A model generated the notes under the pieces. The model was not told where the DNA came from. It made no database searches and saw nothing but the letters and a program-made list of their open reading frames with translations. This document shows, in pieces, positions 1-6,732 of a DNA stretch of 45,098 bases. A program made the translations under genes and the position numbers. The DNA lies in NCBI GenBank assembly GCA_035310145.1, contig DATGEL010000055.1, positions 1 to 45,098 of the forward strand. The letters run 5' to 3'. Each line of letters starts with the position of its first letter. Position 1 is the stretch's first letter. This DNA comes from Dehalococcoidia bacterium. GTDB lineage: Bacteria > Chloroflexota > Dehalococcoidia > CAUJGQ01.

Positions 1-140
1 GGAGTGCTGCCACAACCGGCTGAAGCAGTTCCGCGCCCTGGCCACCCGCTACGACAAGCGAGGCTGGAACTACCGCGCCATGGTGGTGATTGCCGCATTA
101 CTGCTGTGGCTCCCCAAGTGATTCACCAGACACGCCCTAG
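1..140 (+). mobile_element. Right end of an IS5-family insertion sequence
   Basis: The last codons of a DDE transposase run to a TGA at 119-121. They are followed by a short tail, 122-139, that reads on the minus strand as TAGGGCGTGTCTGGTGAAT, which looks like an IS terminal inverted repeat. The other end lies outside the window, so the repeat cannot be paired here. The minus-strand dioxygenase gene stops at 137-139, inside this putative repeat, so the element abuts or slightly truncates it. Family assignment rests on the transposase tail; the exact outer boundary (139 or 140) is inferred. Confidence 0.7.
2..121 (+). CDS. IS5-family transposase, C-terminal fragment
   Basis: Forty codons are visible, with the 5' part beyond the window edge. 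The reading begins [10 protein letters not shown] and continues with [18 protein letters not shown]. This is the typical end of IS5-family DDE transposases: the catalytic Glu, then a basic N-x-L-K-x-[FW] helix and an [IL]ATRYDK stretch. The leading Glu is most likely the third member of the DDE triad. The protein ends in a hydrophobic tail ([10 protein letters not shown]). Whether the gene is intact upstream cannot be told. It is convergent with, and 15 bp from, the dioxygenase gene. Confidence 0.85.
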   Translation, partial: ECCHNRLKQFRALATRYDKRGWNYRAMVVIAALLLWLPK

Positions 141-988
141 AAGCGGGGCCGCGGCGGCCCGCCGCCCGCACTGCCCGCACCAGAAGAAGACGGGGCGCTC
201 AGGTCGACGCCGACCTGGAAGGTCGCGCGGTAGCCCGCGCCGTCCTCCATCGGTTGCAGGTCGAGCACGAGCTGATCGCCGCCGCCGCGGTAGATGCCGT
301 CGTCGCTGTTGCGGGTGTCGCGCGTGCCCTTCGCCGCGTAGGGCGGCTGCGCGTGGACCGTATCCGTGAGCGCGTCGTCGTAGTAGAGCTGCGAGGTGAA
401 CTCGTAGCCCGTGGCCGCGTCTGGGTGGGTGCGCACTTTGAAATGCGTGTGTACGGCACGGCCGCGGTACCAGCCGGGATAGATGCTGACGAACTGCACG
501 GCGCCGTTCGCGTCCGTCGTCTGCGCGCCGCGCAAAAACTTCTGGCCCACGGTGCTGAAGCCGGGGTCGCTCACGTCCGAGTAGACGCCGAGCGCGTCGC
601 ACTGCCAGATGTCCACGACGGCGCCGGCAAGCGGACCGCAGCCGTTGGCATCGACCTGCGAGACGACGAGCTGCAGGTAGAGCGGCACGCCGTCCTTGAC
701 CTGGCCCGTGGCCGGGTCGGAGCGGATGTCGGAGCGGTTGAGCTGCTCGTCCACGAAGTACGGCCCTTCCGTCTCCTGCGGCGTCACCACGCAGGCCGGC
801 GCCGCCTGCTGCGTGCCTGCCACGCTCGCGGGCGCGGCACGGCCGCTCGCGGGCTGCAGCAGCCTGCGCGCGAGCGGCGCCAGCACCAGCAGGGGCGTGA
901 GCGCCAGCCCACCGCGCAGCAGCGTGCGCCGGTTGGTGCGCCGCCCGCTCTGCGAGTGCTCCGAGCCGAACGGTTGCGGCAGTGTCAT
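137..988 (-). CDS. Secreted intradiol ring-cleavage dioxygenase-like protein
   Basis: The 283-aa protein starts at an ATG preceded by GGGAGGAA. Residues 16-45 look like a Tat signal (RRTNRRTLLRGG, then a hydrophobic stretch), so export of a folded metalloprotein is likely. The catalytic domain spans about 65-260. It contains TEGPYF, then DALGVYSDV with Tyr136, and PGWYRGRAVHTHFKV with Tyr174, His180 and His182. These are the two Tyr and two His ligands of the non-haem Fe(III) in catechol/protocatechuate dioxygenases. Exported members of this superfamily are common, and their substrates are mostly unproven, so no substrate is assigned. The Gly/Ser/Pro-rich tail ends at a TAG that falls in the putative IS terminal repeat, so a few native residues may have been replaced. 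Confidence 0.88.
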   Translation of the reverse strand: MTLPQPFGSEHSQSGRRTNRRTLLRGGLALTPLLVLAPLARRLLQPASGRAAPASVAGTQQAAPACVVTPQETEGPYFVDEQLNRSDIRSDPATGQVKDGVPLYLQLVVSQVDANGCGPLAGAVVDIWQCDALGVYSDVSDPGFSTVGQKFLRGAQTTDANGAVQFVSIYPGWYRGRAVHTHFKVRTHPDAATGYEFTSQLYYDDALTDTVHAQPPYAAKGTRDTRNSDDGIYRGGGDQLVLDLQPMEDGAGYRATFQVGVDLSAPSSSGAGSAGGGPPRPRF

Positions 989-1151
989 GGCCTGTTCCTC
1001 CCGGTTGCGCGGCCTTCGCGGCGCCTCGCCCCCGGCCGCTGAGCCAAGGCTAGCGGCGGCGCATGAAAACGCGATTGGACCCGCGTGTGAAGGCGCACAT
1101 GCCGGCGACCGCGAGCACGCGGGCGCCGGCAACGATACGCTCACGCACGAA

Positions 1152-1183
1152 CGGCCCCGGCGCTCGCGTGGGCGCCGGGGCCG
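1152..1183 (-). terminator. Hairpin, probable terminator of the gene ending at 1213
   Basis: A perfect 12-bp GC stem (1152-1163 with 1172-1183) and 8-nt loop lie 30 bp past the stop of the minus-strand gene at 1213. There is no clear U-tract, so intrinsic termination is likely but not certain. The rest of the 989-1212 gap shows no gene. Confidence 0.5.
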
Positions 1184-1212
1184 GATCCTCGTCGGCGGGC
1201 GTCGGCGCCGGT

Positions 1213-2283
1213 TCAGCGGCCCTGCATGCGGTTGTAGATGATGCCGGCGTAGGCGATCGGGTTGAGCAGCGAGCCGGTCGGCGTGAAGTCGAGCGTCGAG
1301 ACCTGCGCCACGGTGAGGCCGCGACGGAGGATCTCAGTGTAGCTGTCGAACTGCACGCCGTGCGAGTTGGTGAGCAGGTAGTAGGAGGCAGCGTCTTCGT
1401 CGCCCAACCCCCTGGCGCCCTCATTGACGACGTTGCCGGCGGTGAGCGTGGTGCCGCTGTAGTCCGGGTTGAGCGCGTCGGCGGCGGCGGCCATAAAGCC
1501 CTGGTGCGCCAGCGCGGGCGTCGGATAGGTTTGCAGCACGTCGACAACCAGCAGCCGCGGGCTGCGGTCATTTTGATCGATCCAGTACCCCACGTAGCCG
1601 ACGGAGCCACCGCGCAGCGAGAGACGCAGATTGAGCTGACTGTTGCCGCTGGTGTAGCCGGGCAGATCGCTCTGCTGCAGCGCCACGCTCTGCAGGCCGG
1701 TGATCGTGGTCAGGTCGGGGCCGCTTGAAGCAGAGGCCGGCGCGGGCGTGGGTGCGGCCGCGGCGGCGGGCGTCGCGGCCGGCGTGGCTGTGACGCAGGC
1801 GCCGGGCGTGAGCGTGACGTTGCCTGCGCCCATCACCCAGGCGCCCTGGCCCACGCCGAGCGAGGTCGCCTCGACGTAGCCGCCGCTGGGTGTGTAGGCC
1901 AGCACGCTGTCGGCGCCGCTGACCGAGACGATGCAATCCGAGGTGGGGTTACCGACCATCGCCCAGGCGCCGGGTGTCAGCGTCACGCTGTACCCATTGC
2001 GGCTGCTGGGCGAGCTGACGCTGCCGCCGCCGGCAAAGAAGGCCCAGTAGCCCCAGCCGGCCTTGAGCGGACTGCCGGCGGGGAAGCTCTGGTAGGTCGT
2101 GTCGCCCGGCTGCAGCGAATAGATCAGCCCGCTGGCGCCGTTCAGCGTCGCGCCGTCGGCGCCGGCCACCAGGTTCCAGCCGGCAGGCAGCGTGGCGGCG
2201 CGGGCGGGCGCGGCGGGGTAGAAGCCGAGCAGCGCGAGGCCAGTAGCGGCGCTCACCGCGAGCAGCAGGATCCGTCTCTTCAT
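1213..2283 (-). CDS. Secreted two-domain protein of unknown function
   Basis: The 356-aa protein begins MKRRILLLAVSAATGLALLG, a clear Sec signal peptide; the ATG follows GGAGC. After cleavage, residues about 30-165 form a repeat-like all-beta region (LPAGWNLVAG, AGWGYWAFF, TPGAWAMVGNP, GVGQGAWVMG). Such 'GWNLV/GYWV' modules recur in surface proteins and may be carbohydrate or cell-wall binding. An Ala/Pro/Thr linker (about 166-190) leads to a C-terminal domain (about 195-356) that starts 'QQSDLPGYT' and carries no catalytic motif I recognise. It resembles the sensor-like domains that follow linkers in secreted Chloroflexota and actinobacterial proteins. The gene stands alone, divergent from the GMC oxidoreductase. 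Function unknown. Confidence 0.75.
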   Translation of the reverse strand: MKRRILLLAVSAATGLALLGFYPAAPARAATLPAGWNLVAGADGATLNGASGLIYSLQPGDTTYQSFPAGSPLKAGWGYWAFFAGGGSVSSPSSRNGYSVTLTPGAWAMVGNPTSDCIVSVSGADSVLAYTPSGGYVEATSLGVGQGAWVMGAGNVTLTPGACVTATPAATPAAAAAPTPAPASASSGPDLTTITGLQSVALQQSDLPGYTSGNSQLNLRLSLRGGSVGYVGYWIDQNDRSPRLLVVDVLQTYPTPALAHQGFMAAAADALNPDYSGTTLTAGNVVNEGARGLGDEDAASYYLLTNSHGVQFDSYTEILRRGLTVAQVSTLDFTPTGSLLNPIAYAGIIYNRMQGR

Positions 2284-2418
2284 GCGGGGCGCTCCTTCTC
2301 GGTGCCCGGCACCGAAACGTTTGCTGCAAATCTGTATCGCTGATTGTTGTCGAACTGTCAAGTATCTCAGTGGGAATGTTTGCGGCCGCCTATCCCTGGT
2401 TCCGCAAGCGAAACCTGT

Positions 2419-2439
2419 CCCTTTCCCACGAGGAAAGGG
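2419..2439. repeat. Intergenic C/T-rich hairpin, copy 1
   Basis: Perfect 8-bp inverted repeat CCCTTTCC / GGAAAGGG with a 5-nt loop. A near-identical hairpin follows 35 bp later, and related ones occur at 4169, 42857 and 44037, all outside genes. Confidence 0.65.
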
Positions 2440-2473
2440 TTATCAGAGGGCTACCGGACCTTCTCGAACCGCG

Positions 2474-2494
2474 CCCTTCCCGCGTCGGGAAGGG
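2474..2494. repeat. Intergenic C/T-rich hairpin, copy 2
   Basis: Perfect 8-bp inverted repeat CCCTTCCC / GGGAAGGG with a 5-nt loop, the same geometry as the copy at 2419-2439. Flanks are also similar (each is followed by a short AT-containing stretch). Confidence 0.65.
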
Positions 2495-2602
2495 ACATCC
2501 GAGCGCCTGCAGGAGGGAGGGATAGGCGGGCTTGCGCTACGCCGGCAGGCCCGCCACTCTGTCTTCGGCCGTGGCGCGATCGCGCCGGCGCTGGGAGGCA
2601 CC

Positions 2603-4129
2603 ATGCAGTACGACCAGGTCATCATCGGCGCCGGCTCCGCGGGGGCCGTGCTGGCGGCCCGCCTCTCGGAGAACCCGGACTGCGCCGTGCTGTTGCTGGA
2701 AGCCGGGCCGGACTACCCCGACCTGGAGCAACTGCCGCAAGACCTGACGGACGGCCTCACCGCCTCCACCGAGGCGCACGACTGGCACTGGCAGGGCAAC
2801 GCCGTGCCGGGCCGCGCCGTGCCCTACCCGCGCGGCAAAGTCGTGGGCGGCTCCTCCGCCGTCAACGGTGTCGTCGCCATCCGCGGCACGCCCGAGGACT
2901 ACGATGGCTGGGCCGCCGCCGGCAACGACGAGTGGGCGTGGGAGCGCTGCCTGCCCTATTTCCGCCGGCTGGAGGACGACCGCGACCACGGCGGCGATTA
3001 CCACGGCCAGGGCGGGCCGATCCCGATCGTGCGCTGGCGCCACGACGAGCTGACGCCGCTGCAACGCGCCTTCTTCGACGCCTGCCGCGCGGCGGGCTAC
3101 CCGGAATCGACCGACCACAACGTGCCGGACGCCACGGGCGTCGGCTCCTGGGCGATGAACCGCACGGGCACGCTGCGCGTCTCTACCGCGATCGGCTATC
3201 TGCAACCGGCGCGGCCGCGGCTGAACCTGACGATCCGGGCGCACTGCCACGTCAACCGCGTGCTGTTCGAGGGGCAGCGCGCCGTGGGCGTGGAGGTCGA
3301 GCACGGCGGCAGCGTGCAGACGGTCTACGGGCGCGAGATCGTGCTGGCGGCGGGGGCGCTGCACAGCCCGCCGATCCTGCTGCGCTCCGGCGTGGGGCCG
3401 CGGCGGCAGCTTGAAGCGTTCGGCATTCCCCTCGTGCGCGATCTGCCCGGTGTGGGCGAAAACCTGAAAGACCACCCTTCCGTCACGCTGCTGGCGACGC
3501 CGCGCGCCGGCGTCTCGGCCGCGGCCGACCCGCTGCAGCAGATCGGCCTGCGCTACACCGCCGCCGGCAGCGACCGGGCGAACGACATGCAGATGTACAT
3601 CTGGAGCTACCACGCCGAGCGCTCGCCGCAGTTGCGCTTCGCCGTGGCCGGCATCGACGCGCTGTTCGCCCTCTGCCCGACCTTGCAGCGGCCGCGATCG
3701 CTGGGGCATCTGCGGCTGGCGAGCGCCGATCCGCGGACGCAGCCGCTGATTGAGCTGAACCTGCTCGACGACGAGGAGGACATGGCGCGCATGCTGGACG
3801 GCGTGCGCCGCGCCTGGGCGCTGCTCACGTCTGACCCGATCGCGGCGCTGACCGAGCGGATCCTGCGTCCCGACGCCGCCACCGTTGCGGACGACGAGCG
3901 GCTGCGCGCCTACCTGCGGGAGAACGTCAGCCACCTGGTCCACCCCGTCGGCACCTGCAAGATGGGCGCCGCGGAAGACCCGCTGGCGGTGGTCGATCAG
4001 CAAGGCCGCGTGCACGGGCTGGAAGGGCTGCGCGTGGTAGACGCCTCGATCATGCCCGATCTGCCGCGGGCCAACACCAACCTGACCACGATCATGATCG
4101 GCGAACGCGTGGCGGAGTGGCTGCGGTAA
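2603..4129 (+). CDS. GMC-family FAD-dependent oxidoreductase (choline dehydrogenase-like)
   Basis: The 508-aa protein is of normal family length. The ATG at 2603 follows GGGAGGCACC; the open frame upstream has no such site. An FAD-binding GxGxxG (GAGSAG, residues 9-14) sits at the N-terminus. GMC signature 1 is PRGKVVGGSSAVNG (about 76-89) and signature 2 is GALHSPPILLRSGVGP (about 252-267). The C-terminus has HLVHPVGTCKMG with the catalytic His (about 447) and PRANTNLTT with the partner Asn (about 491). The family oxidises alcohols to aldehydes with FAD. Choline, other polyols and aromatic alcohols are all possible, and nothing nearby (no betB or transporter) fixes the substrate. No signal peptide; cytoplasmic. 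Confidence 0.93.
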   Translation: MQYDQVIIGAGSAGAVLAARLSENPDCAVLLLEAGPDYPDLEQLPQDLTDGLTASTEAHDWHWQGNAVPGRAVPYPRGKVVGGSSAVNGVVAIRGTPEDYDGWAAAGNDEWAWERCLPYFRRLEDDRDHGGDYHGQGGPIPIVRWRHDELTPLQRAFFDACRAAGYPESTDHNVPDATGVGSWAMNRTGTLRVSTAIGYLQPARPRLNLTIRAHCHVNRVLFEGQRAVGVEVEHGGSVQTVYGREIVLAAGALHSPPILLRSGVGPRRQLEAFGIPLVRDLPGVGENLKDHPSVTLLATPRAGVSAAADPLQQIGLRYTAAGSDRANDMQMYIWSYHAERSPQLRFAVAGIDALFALCPTLQRPRSLGHLRLASADPRTQPLIELNLLDDEEDMARMLDGVRRAWALLTSDPIAALTERILRPDAATVADDERLRAYLRENVSHLVHPVGTCKMGAAEDPLAVVDQQGRVHGLEGLRVVDASIMPDLPRANTNLTTIMIGERVAEWLR

Positions 4130-4168
4130 GTGCGGCCCTCAACCTCACCCCCGTGATCTTCCACTGGT

Positions 4169-4193
4169 CCTTCTCCCAATACTGGAGAGAAGG
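4169..4193. repeat. Intergenic C/T-rich hairpin, copy 3
   Basis: CCTTCTCCC pairs with GGAGAGAAGG (one bulge) around a 6-nt loop, 40 bp past the GMC stop codon. It may act as a terminator as well as being a member of the intergenic hairpin family. Confidence 0.55.
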
Positions 4194-4308
4194 AGAGGGA
4201 CGATCCGGAGGAGGAAGTTCCGGAATGGCGCTGGGTTAGCGCATTCGTGCAGGGGCGCGTGGCGGGCGGCCGTCGCGCTCGCAGGCGCGAGGGACGGGGC
4301 CGGGGCCA

Positions 4309-5037
4309 TCAGCCGCGCGGCCGGCCCCGCGCGAGGTGCAGTGTGAGGCCGCCGAGCAGGAGCAAGACGCCACCCACGGCAAGGCCGAGTTCGACCAGCG
4401 AGAGATCGTCGCCGTTCACGGGGAGCTGAGCGGGTGAGCGCGCCAGCGCCGTCGCCGCAGATATGGGTGCGGCCGCGACCGGGCGCGGCGCAGCGGCGAC
4501 TGCAGGAGCAGACGTGGCCGCGCTGACGCTGGCCGCCGGCACGGCAGGGGCGCGGGTGGCGGCTGCCGTAGGCGGTGTCGTGGCGACGGCGGATGCGGCC
4601 GCTGCCCTGCCGCTGGGTGTGCCGCTGGCGGCGGCAACCGGCACTGAGGACGCGGACGGCGAACCGGCGAACGCCGCCAGCGTTGCAGCAGCGGCGGTGC
4701 CCTGCGTTTGGCGCACCACGGCACGGTTGCCGGCGCTGCCTCCGGGCAGGCCCGCGCCCCGCACGACGAACACGATGGCTACCAGCGAGACGACCGCGAG
4801 CAGCGCCGCGCCGATCAGCGCCGGGCGCAGGCCGCCGCCCTGCAGCCAGGTCCAGAGCGCGGCCAGCCGCCCGCGCGGCGCACCCGCGGGCGCCATGAGC
4901 GGAGCGGCGGCGGCGGCGGCGCGAATGCGCGATTCGATGCCGGCCCAGGCGCCCGCGGGCGGGGTTGCCAACGGCAGCGCATGCGGCAGCAGACCGGCGG
5001 CCGCGCCGTACTCGGCCAGCAGGCGGCGGCTGAGCAC
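4309..5037 (-). CDS. Anti-sigma-like membrane protein lacking the zinc domain, with LPxTG-like tail
   Basis: The frame starts at a GTG only 3 nt after an in-frame TGA, giving 242 aa. Residues 1-45 (SRRLLAEYGAAAGLLPHALP then TPPAGAWAGIESRIR) match the segment that in RskA/ZAS anti-sigma factors follows the zinc-binding CxxC and precedes the membrane segment. The His-x3-Cys-x2-Cys domain itself is absent. One membrane helix (about 70-92) is followed by about 105 residues of Ala/Pro/Thr/Ser linker. The end reads LPVNGDD, then a hydrophobic helix and ARGRPRG, which is the layout of a sortase signal with Asn replacing Thr. No sigma factor gene is adjacent. It could be a decayed anti-sigma factor or a re-purposed wall-anchored protein. 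Confidence 0.6.
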   Translation of the reverse strand: MLSRRLLAEYGAAAGLLPHALPLATPPAGAWAGIESRIRAAAAAAPLMAPAGAPRGRLAALWTWLQGGGLRPALIGAALLAVVSLVAIVFVVRGAGLPGGSAGNRAVVRQTQGTAAAATLAAFAGSPSASSVPVAAASGTPSGRAAAASAVATTPPTAAATRAPAVPAASVSAATSAPAVAAAPRPVAAAPISAATALARSPAQLPVNGDDLSLVELGLAVGGVLLLLGGLTLHLARGRPRG

Positions 5038-5153
5038 GGTTCAGCCAGCCGGCACAATCTCCGTGGCTGTCACCATTCTGTCATCGGCCGATGGTACGTT
5101 CCCGGCGCTGCAGTGGTGGGTAGCCGGGCAGACACGCTGCACTCGGTGCGGAT

Positions 5154-5312
5154 ATGCCGCGCTTCTCCTCGCGCACTCGGCGGCACCGGCCGCCGGAGCC
5201 GGCCGATGGCTGGTACAGCCTGCATGGCCGTGCCGCGGCGCTGGCGCTGATCGCCGTGCTCGCGCTCGCAGCCTTGCTGGTGCTGCTGGTGGTCTTGTTG
5301 CCCGTGTTATGA
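5154..5312 (+). CDS. Small single-pass membrane protein (52 aa)
   Basis: ATG at 5154, TGA at 5310-5312. A basic N-terminus (MPRFSSRTRRHRPPEPADGW) is followed by a strongly hydrophobic stretch of about 26 residues made of Ala, Leu and Val, ending ...LLPVL. Charge distribution predicts an N-in single membrane helix. The ribosome binding site is weak (GGTGCGG). No homologue is recognised. It lies between divergent neighbours and is not explained by either. Coding status rests on the clean basic-then-hydrophobic pattern alone. Confidence 0.45.
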   Translation: MPRFSSRTRRHRPPEPADGWYSLHGRAAALALIAVLALAALLVLLVVLLPVL

Positions 5313-5424
5313 ACGCGGGCAGCGGGCAAAACGGCGCAGCGGCATCGGTTCGCCGCTCAGCCGCCGGCGCCGCGCCCGCCGTATGCTGAGCTGCACACAG
5401 CTTCGCCGCGAGGAGGCACGGCCG

Positions 5425-5892
5425 GTGCCCGCCAATGAGTATCGCTTCATCACGCGCTGGCGCCTGACGGGCGCGATCGAGGAGGTCGCCGCGATCCTGG
5501 GCGACCCGCTGGACCTGCCGCGCTGGTGGCCCGCGGTCTACCTGGCCGTGCACGAGCTGGCGCCGGGCGATGCGCGGGGCCTTGGCCGCGTGGTCGACCT
5601 CCACACCAGGGGCTGGCTGCCCTACACGCTGCGCTGGCGATTCCAGGTAACGGAGCTCGACCCGCCGCGCCGTATCGCCCTCGACGCGAGCGGTGATTTC
5701 GTCGGCCGCGGCGTCTGGACGCTGGAGCAGGACGGAGAGACGGCGTCGCGGCGACTGAAGGGGACGCCGAAGCAGCGCATTCCCCGATTCCCTATTCCCT
5801 ACCCGCCGGCGTGCGCGGGCGCGAAGACGACGAGCAACGCCAGTTCCTCGCTGATCGCCAGGAAGCGGTGCTCCACCCGCGCGGCCACGTAG
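5425..5892 (+). pseudogene. Truncated SRPBCC-family (polyketide cyclase/START-like) gene
   Basis: GTG start with AGGAGG 8 nt upstream. Residues 1-110 are a good SRPBCC N-terminal half: EYRFITRWRL, EVAAILGDPLDLPRWWPAVY, GWLPYTLRWRFQVTELDPPRRIAL, then GDFVGRGVWTLEQDGE. After about position 5757 the frame runs into low-complexity sequence (RIPRFPIPYPPACAG) and then through the 3' end of the convergent cupin gene in antisense. The C-terminal half, including the long helix that closes the ligand cavity, is missing. This looks like a deletion that fused the gene to its neighbour's 3' end. A short product could still be made but is unlikely to fold normally. Confidence 0.7.
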
Positions 5893-6122
5893 ATTGTGTC
5901 GCCGGGGCCGATCGGGCACTCTTCGCCGGCCACACGCACGCGGGCGCGGCCGCGCAGCACGTGATAGATCTCGTCCTCGGCGTGCGGCTGCTGGGGATCC
6001 TCGGCGCCGGCGGGCAGCACGTAGAGGCCGGCGCTCAGCGCCGGCACGCGCAGAAACTCGTGATAGAGACGGCCGCCCTGCCGCTGCGCGGCGTCCAGCT
6101 CCTCCGGGGGAAAGACCTCCAC
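5799..6122 (-). CDS. Small cupin-domain protein
   Basis: GTG start at 6122 with GAGGAG 7 nt upstream gives 107 aa (VEVFPPEELDA...), a typical single-cupin length. Motif 1 is PQQPHAEDEIYHVLRGRARV (about 44-63), with His and Glu metal ligands and a Tyr-His pair. Motif 2 is GPGDTIYVAARVEHRF (about 73-88), with Gly-Asp and the final His. It probably binds a divalent metal in a small beta-barrel. Substrate or signalling role cannot be told. Its 3' end overlaps the truncated SRPBCC frame by 94 bp on the other strand. Confidence 0.82.
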   Translation of the reverse strand: MEVFPPEELDAAQRQGGRLYHEFLRVPALSAGLYVLPAGAEDPQQPHAEDEIYHVLRGRARVRVAGEECPIGPGDTIYVAARVEHRFLAISEELALLVVFAPAHAGG

Positions 6123-6732
6123 GGCTTCGCTCCTCGTGCCGCCGGCTTGCGGGCCGGGGCAGCTTGCAGTATCGCACGCGGCCATAGACGCCAGGGAAAC
6201 GGTGGCAGTCAGGTTACAACTCGCTCCGATAGCTACAGAATTGACCGAAACTCCGTGCAAGATCCTTTACACGATGCCGTAACATCGAATTCGGTTCAGC
6301 GTTATAAACATGCCGAGCGCGCGCGTTCGGCGCCGCAGCCGCGAGCGCCGCTCGCCAGCGTCGCTCCGCGTCTGCTCAGCCTAGCCGGAAAGAGGCTTCG
6401 CGCCGTGCTTCTGCACGGCGCCCTGTCCCCGCGTAGCCGACCGGCAGAGAGCAATAGGCACGGCGCCGCCGTACCTCTTCGCCTCTGACGGCGAAGAGAT
6501 CGGAGGCGATGCCGGCCTCACGCCCCTCACAATCCGCGGCTGGTCCCCGCAGGTGCCTGCGCTATCCGGCGCCCGTTCATGCGCGCCCTGCCTGGCCATC
6601 TCCTGCGACGCTGTTCAGGCAGCGTGGGCGCTGTCCTTGCCCGTGCCGCGACGGCGCGGGAGCCAGCGTGTTCGGCGCCAGCTGGATCCGCACCAGACAT
6701 GCACACGGCATACACGCACAGGGAGAACCTCC
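6123..6732. other. 610-bp gap with no gene; AT-richer core and structured RNA-like segment
   Basis: No open frame with coding character is visible. Positions 6225-6312 are the least GC-rich part and contain TTGACC (about 6241) and TATAAA (6303-6308). These are probably promoter DNA for the cupin gene on one side and the secreted paralogs on the other, though the spacing between them is not canonical. From 6378 to 6498 there are three stem-loops (separate entry). From 6500 to 6720 the sequence is GC-rich without evident signals until GGGAG at 6721, the ribosome binding site of the next gene. Confidence 0.55.
6378..6498 (+). ncRNA. Candidate structured leader with mutually exclusive stems
   Basis: Three stem-loops occur in series. 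They are AGCCT/AGGCT (6378-6397), a perfect 9-bp GCGCCGTGC/GCACGGCGC with a TTCT loop (6400-6421), and a perfect 9-bp CTCTTCGCC/GGCGAAGAG with a 6-nt loop (6475-6498). The decamer GCACGGCGCC occurs twice, at 6413-6422 and 6458-6467, so 6400-6408 can pair with either copy. That is a switch-like layout. It does not match the cyclic-di-GMP, fluoride, TPP, SAM, cobalamin or glycine consensus as I know them. Strand and function are inferred from its position about 235 bp before the secreted-protein gene at 6733. Confidence 0.4.

Larger units (their letters stand above)
2284..2602. other. Intergenic region between divergent genes
   Basis: This 319-bp gap must hold the promoters of both flanking genes. 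I see no convincing -35/-10 pair. It contains two related hairpins (listed separately) and a GGGAGG ribosome binding site at 2593-2598 just before the GMC oxidoreductase ATG. Confidence 0.6.

Noticed and set aside
2537-4015. Long minus-strand frame opposite the GMC oxidoreductase
   Set aside because: The plus-strand GMC gene has complete signatures; the antisense product is Arg/His/Ala-rich.
5041-6177. Long minus-strand frame ending just before the anti-sigma-like gene
   Set aside because: It runs antisense through the SRPBCC gene and in a different frame through the cupin gene; composition is not protein-like. It does not restore the missing zinc domain.
6378-6498. A second cyclic-di-GMP or a c-di-AMP riboswitch
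   Set aside because: The required conserved blocks (for GEMM-I: GGCAAACC, GAAA, CGCAAAG) are absent.
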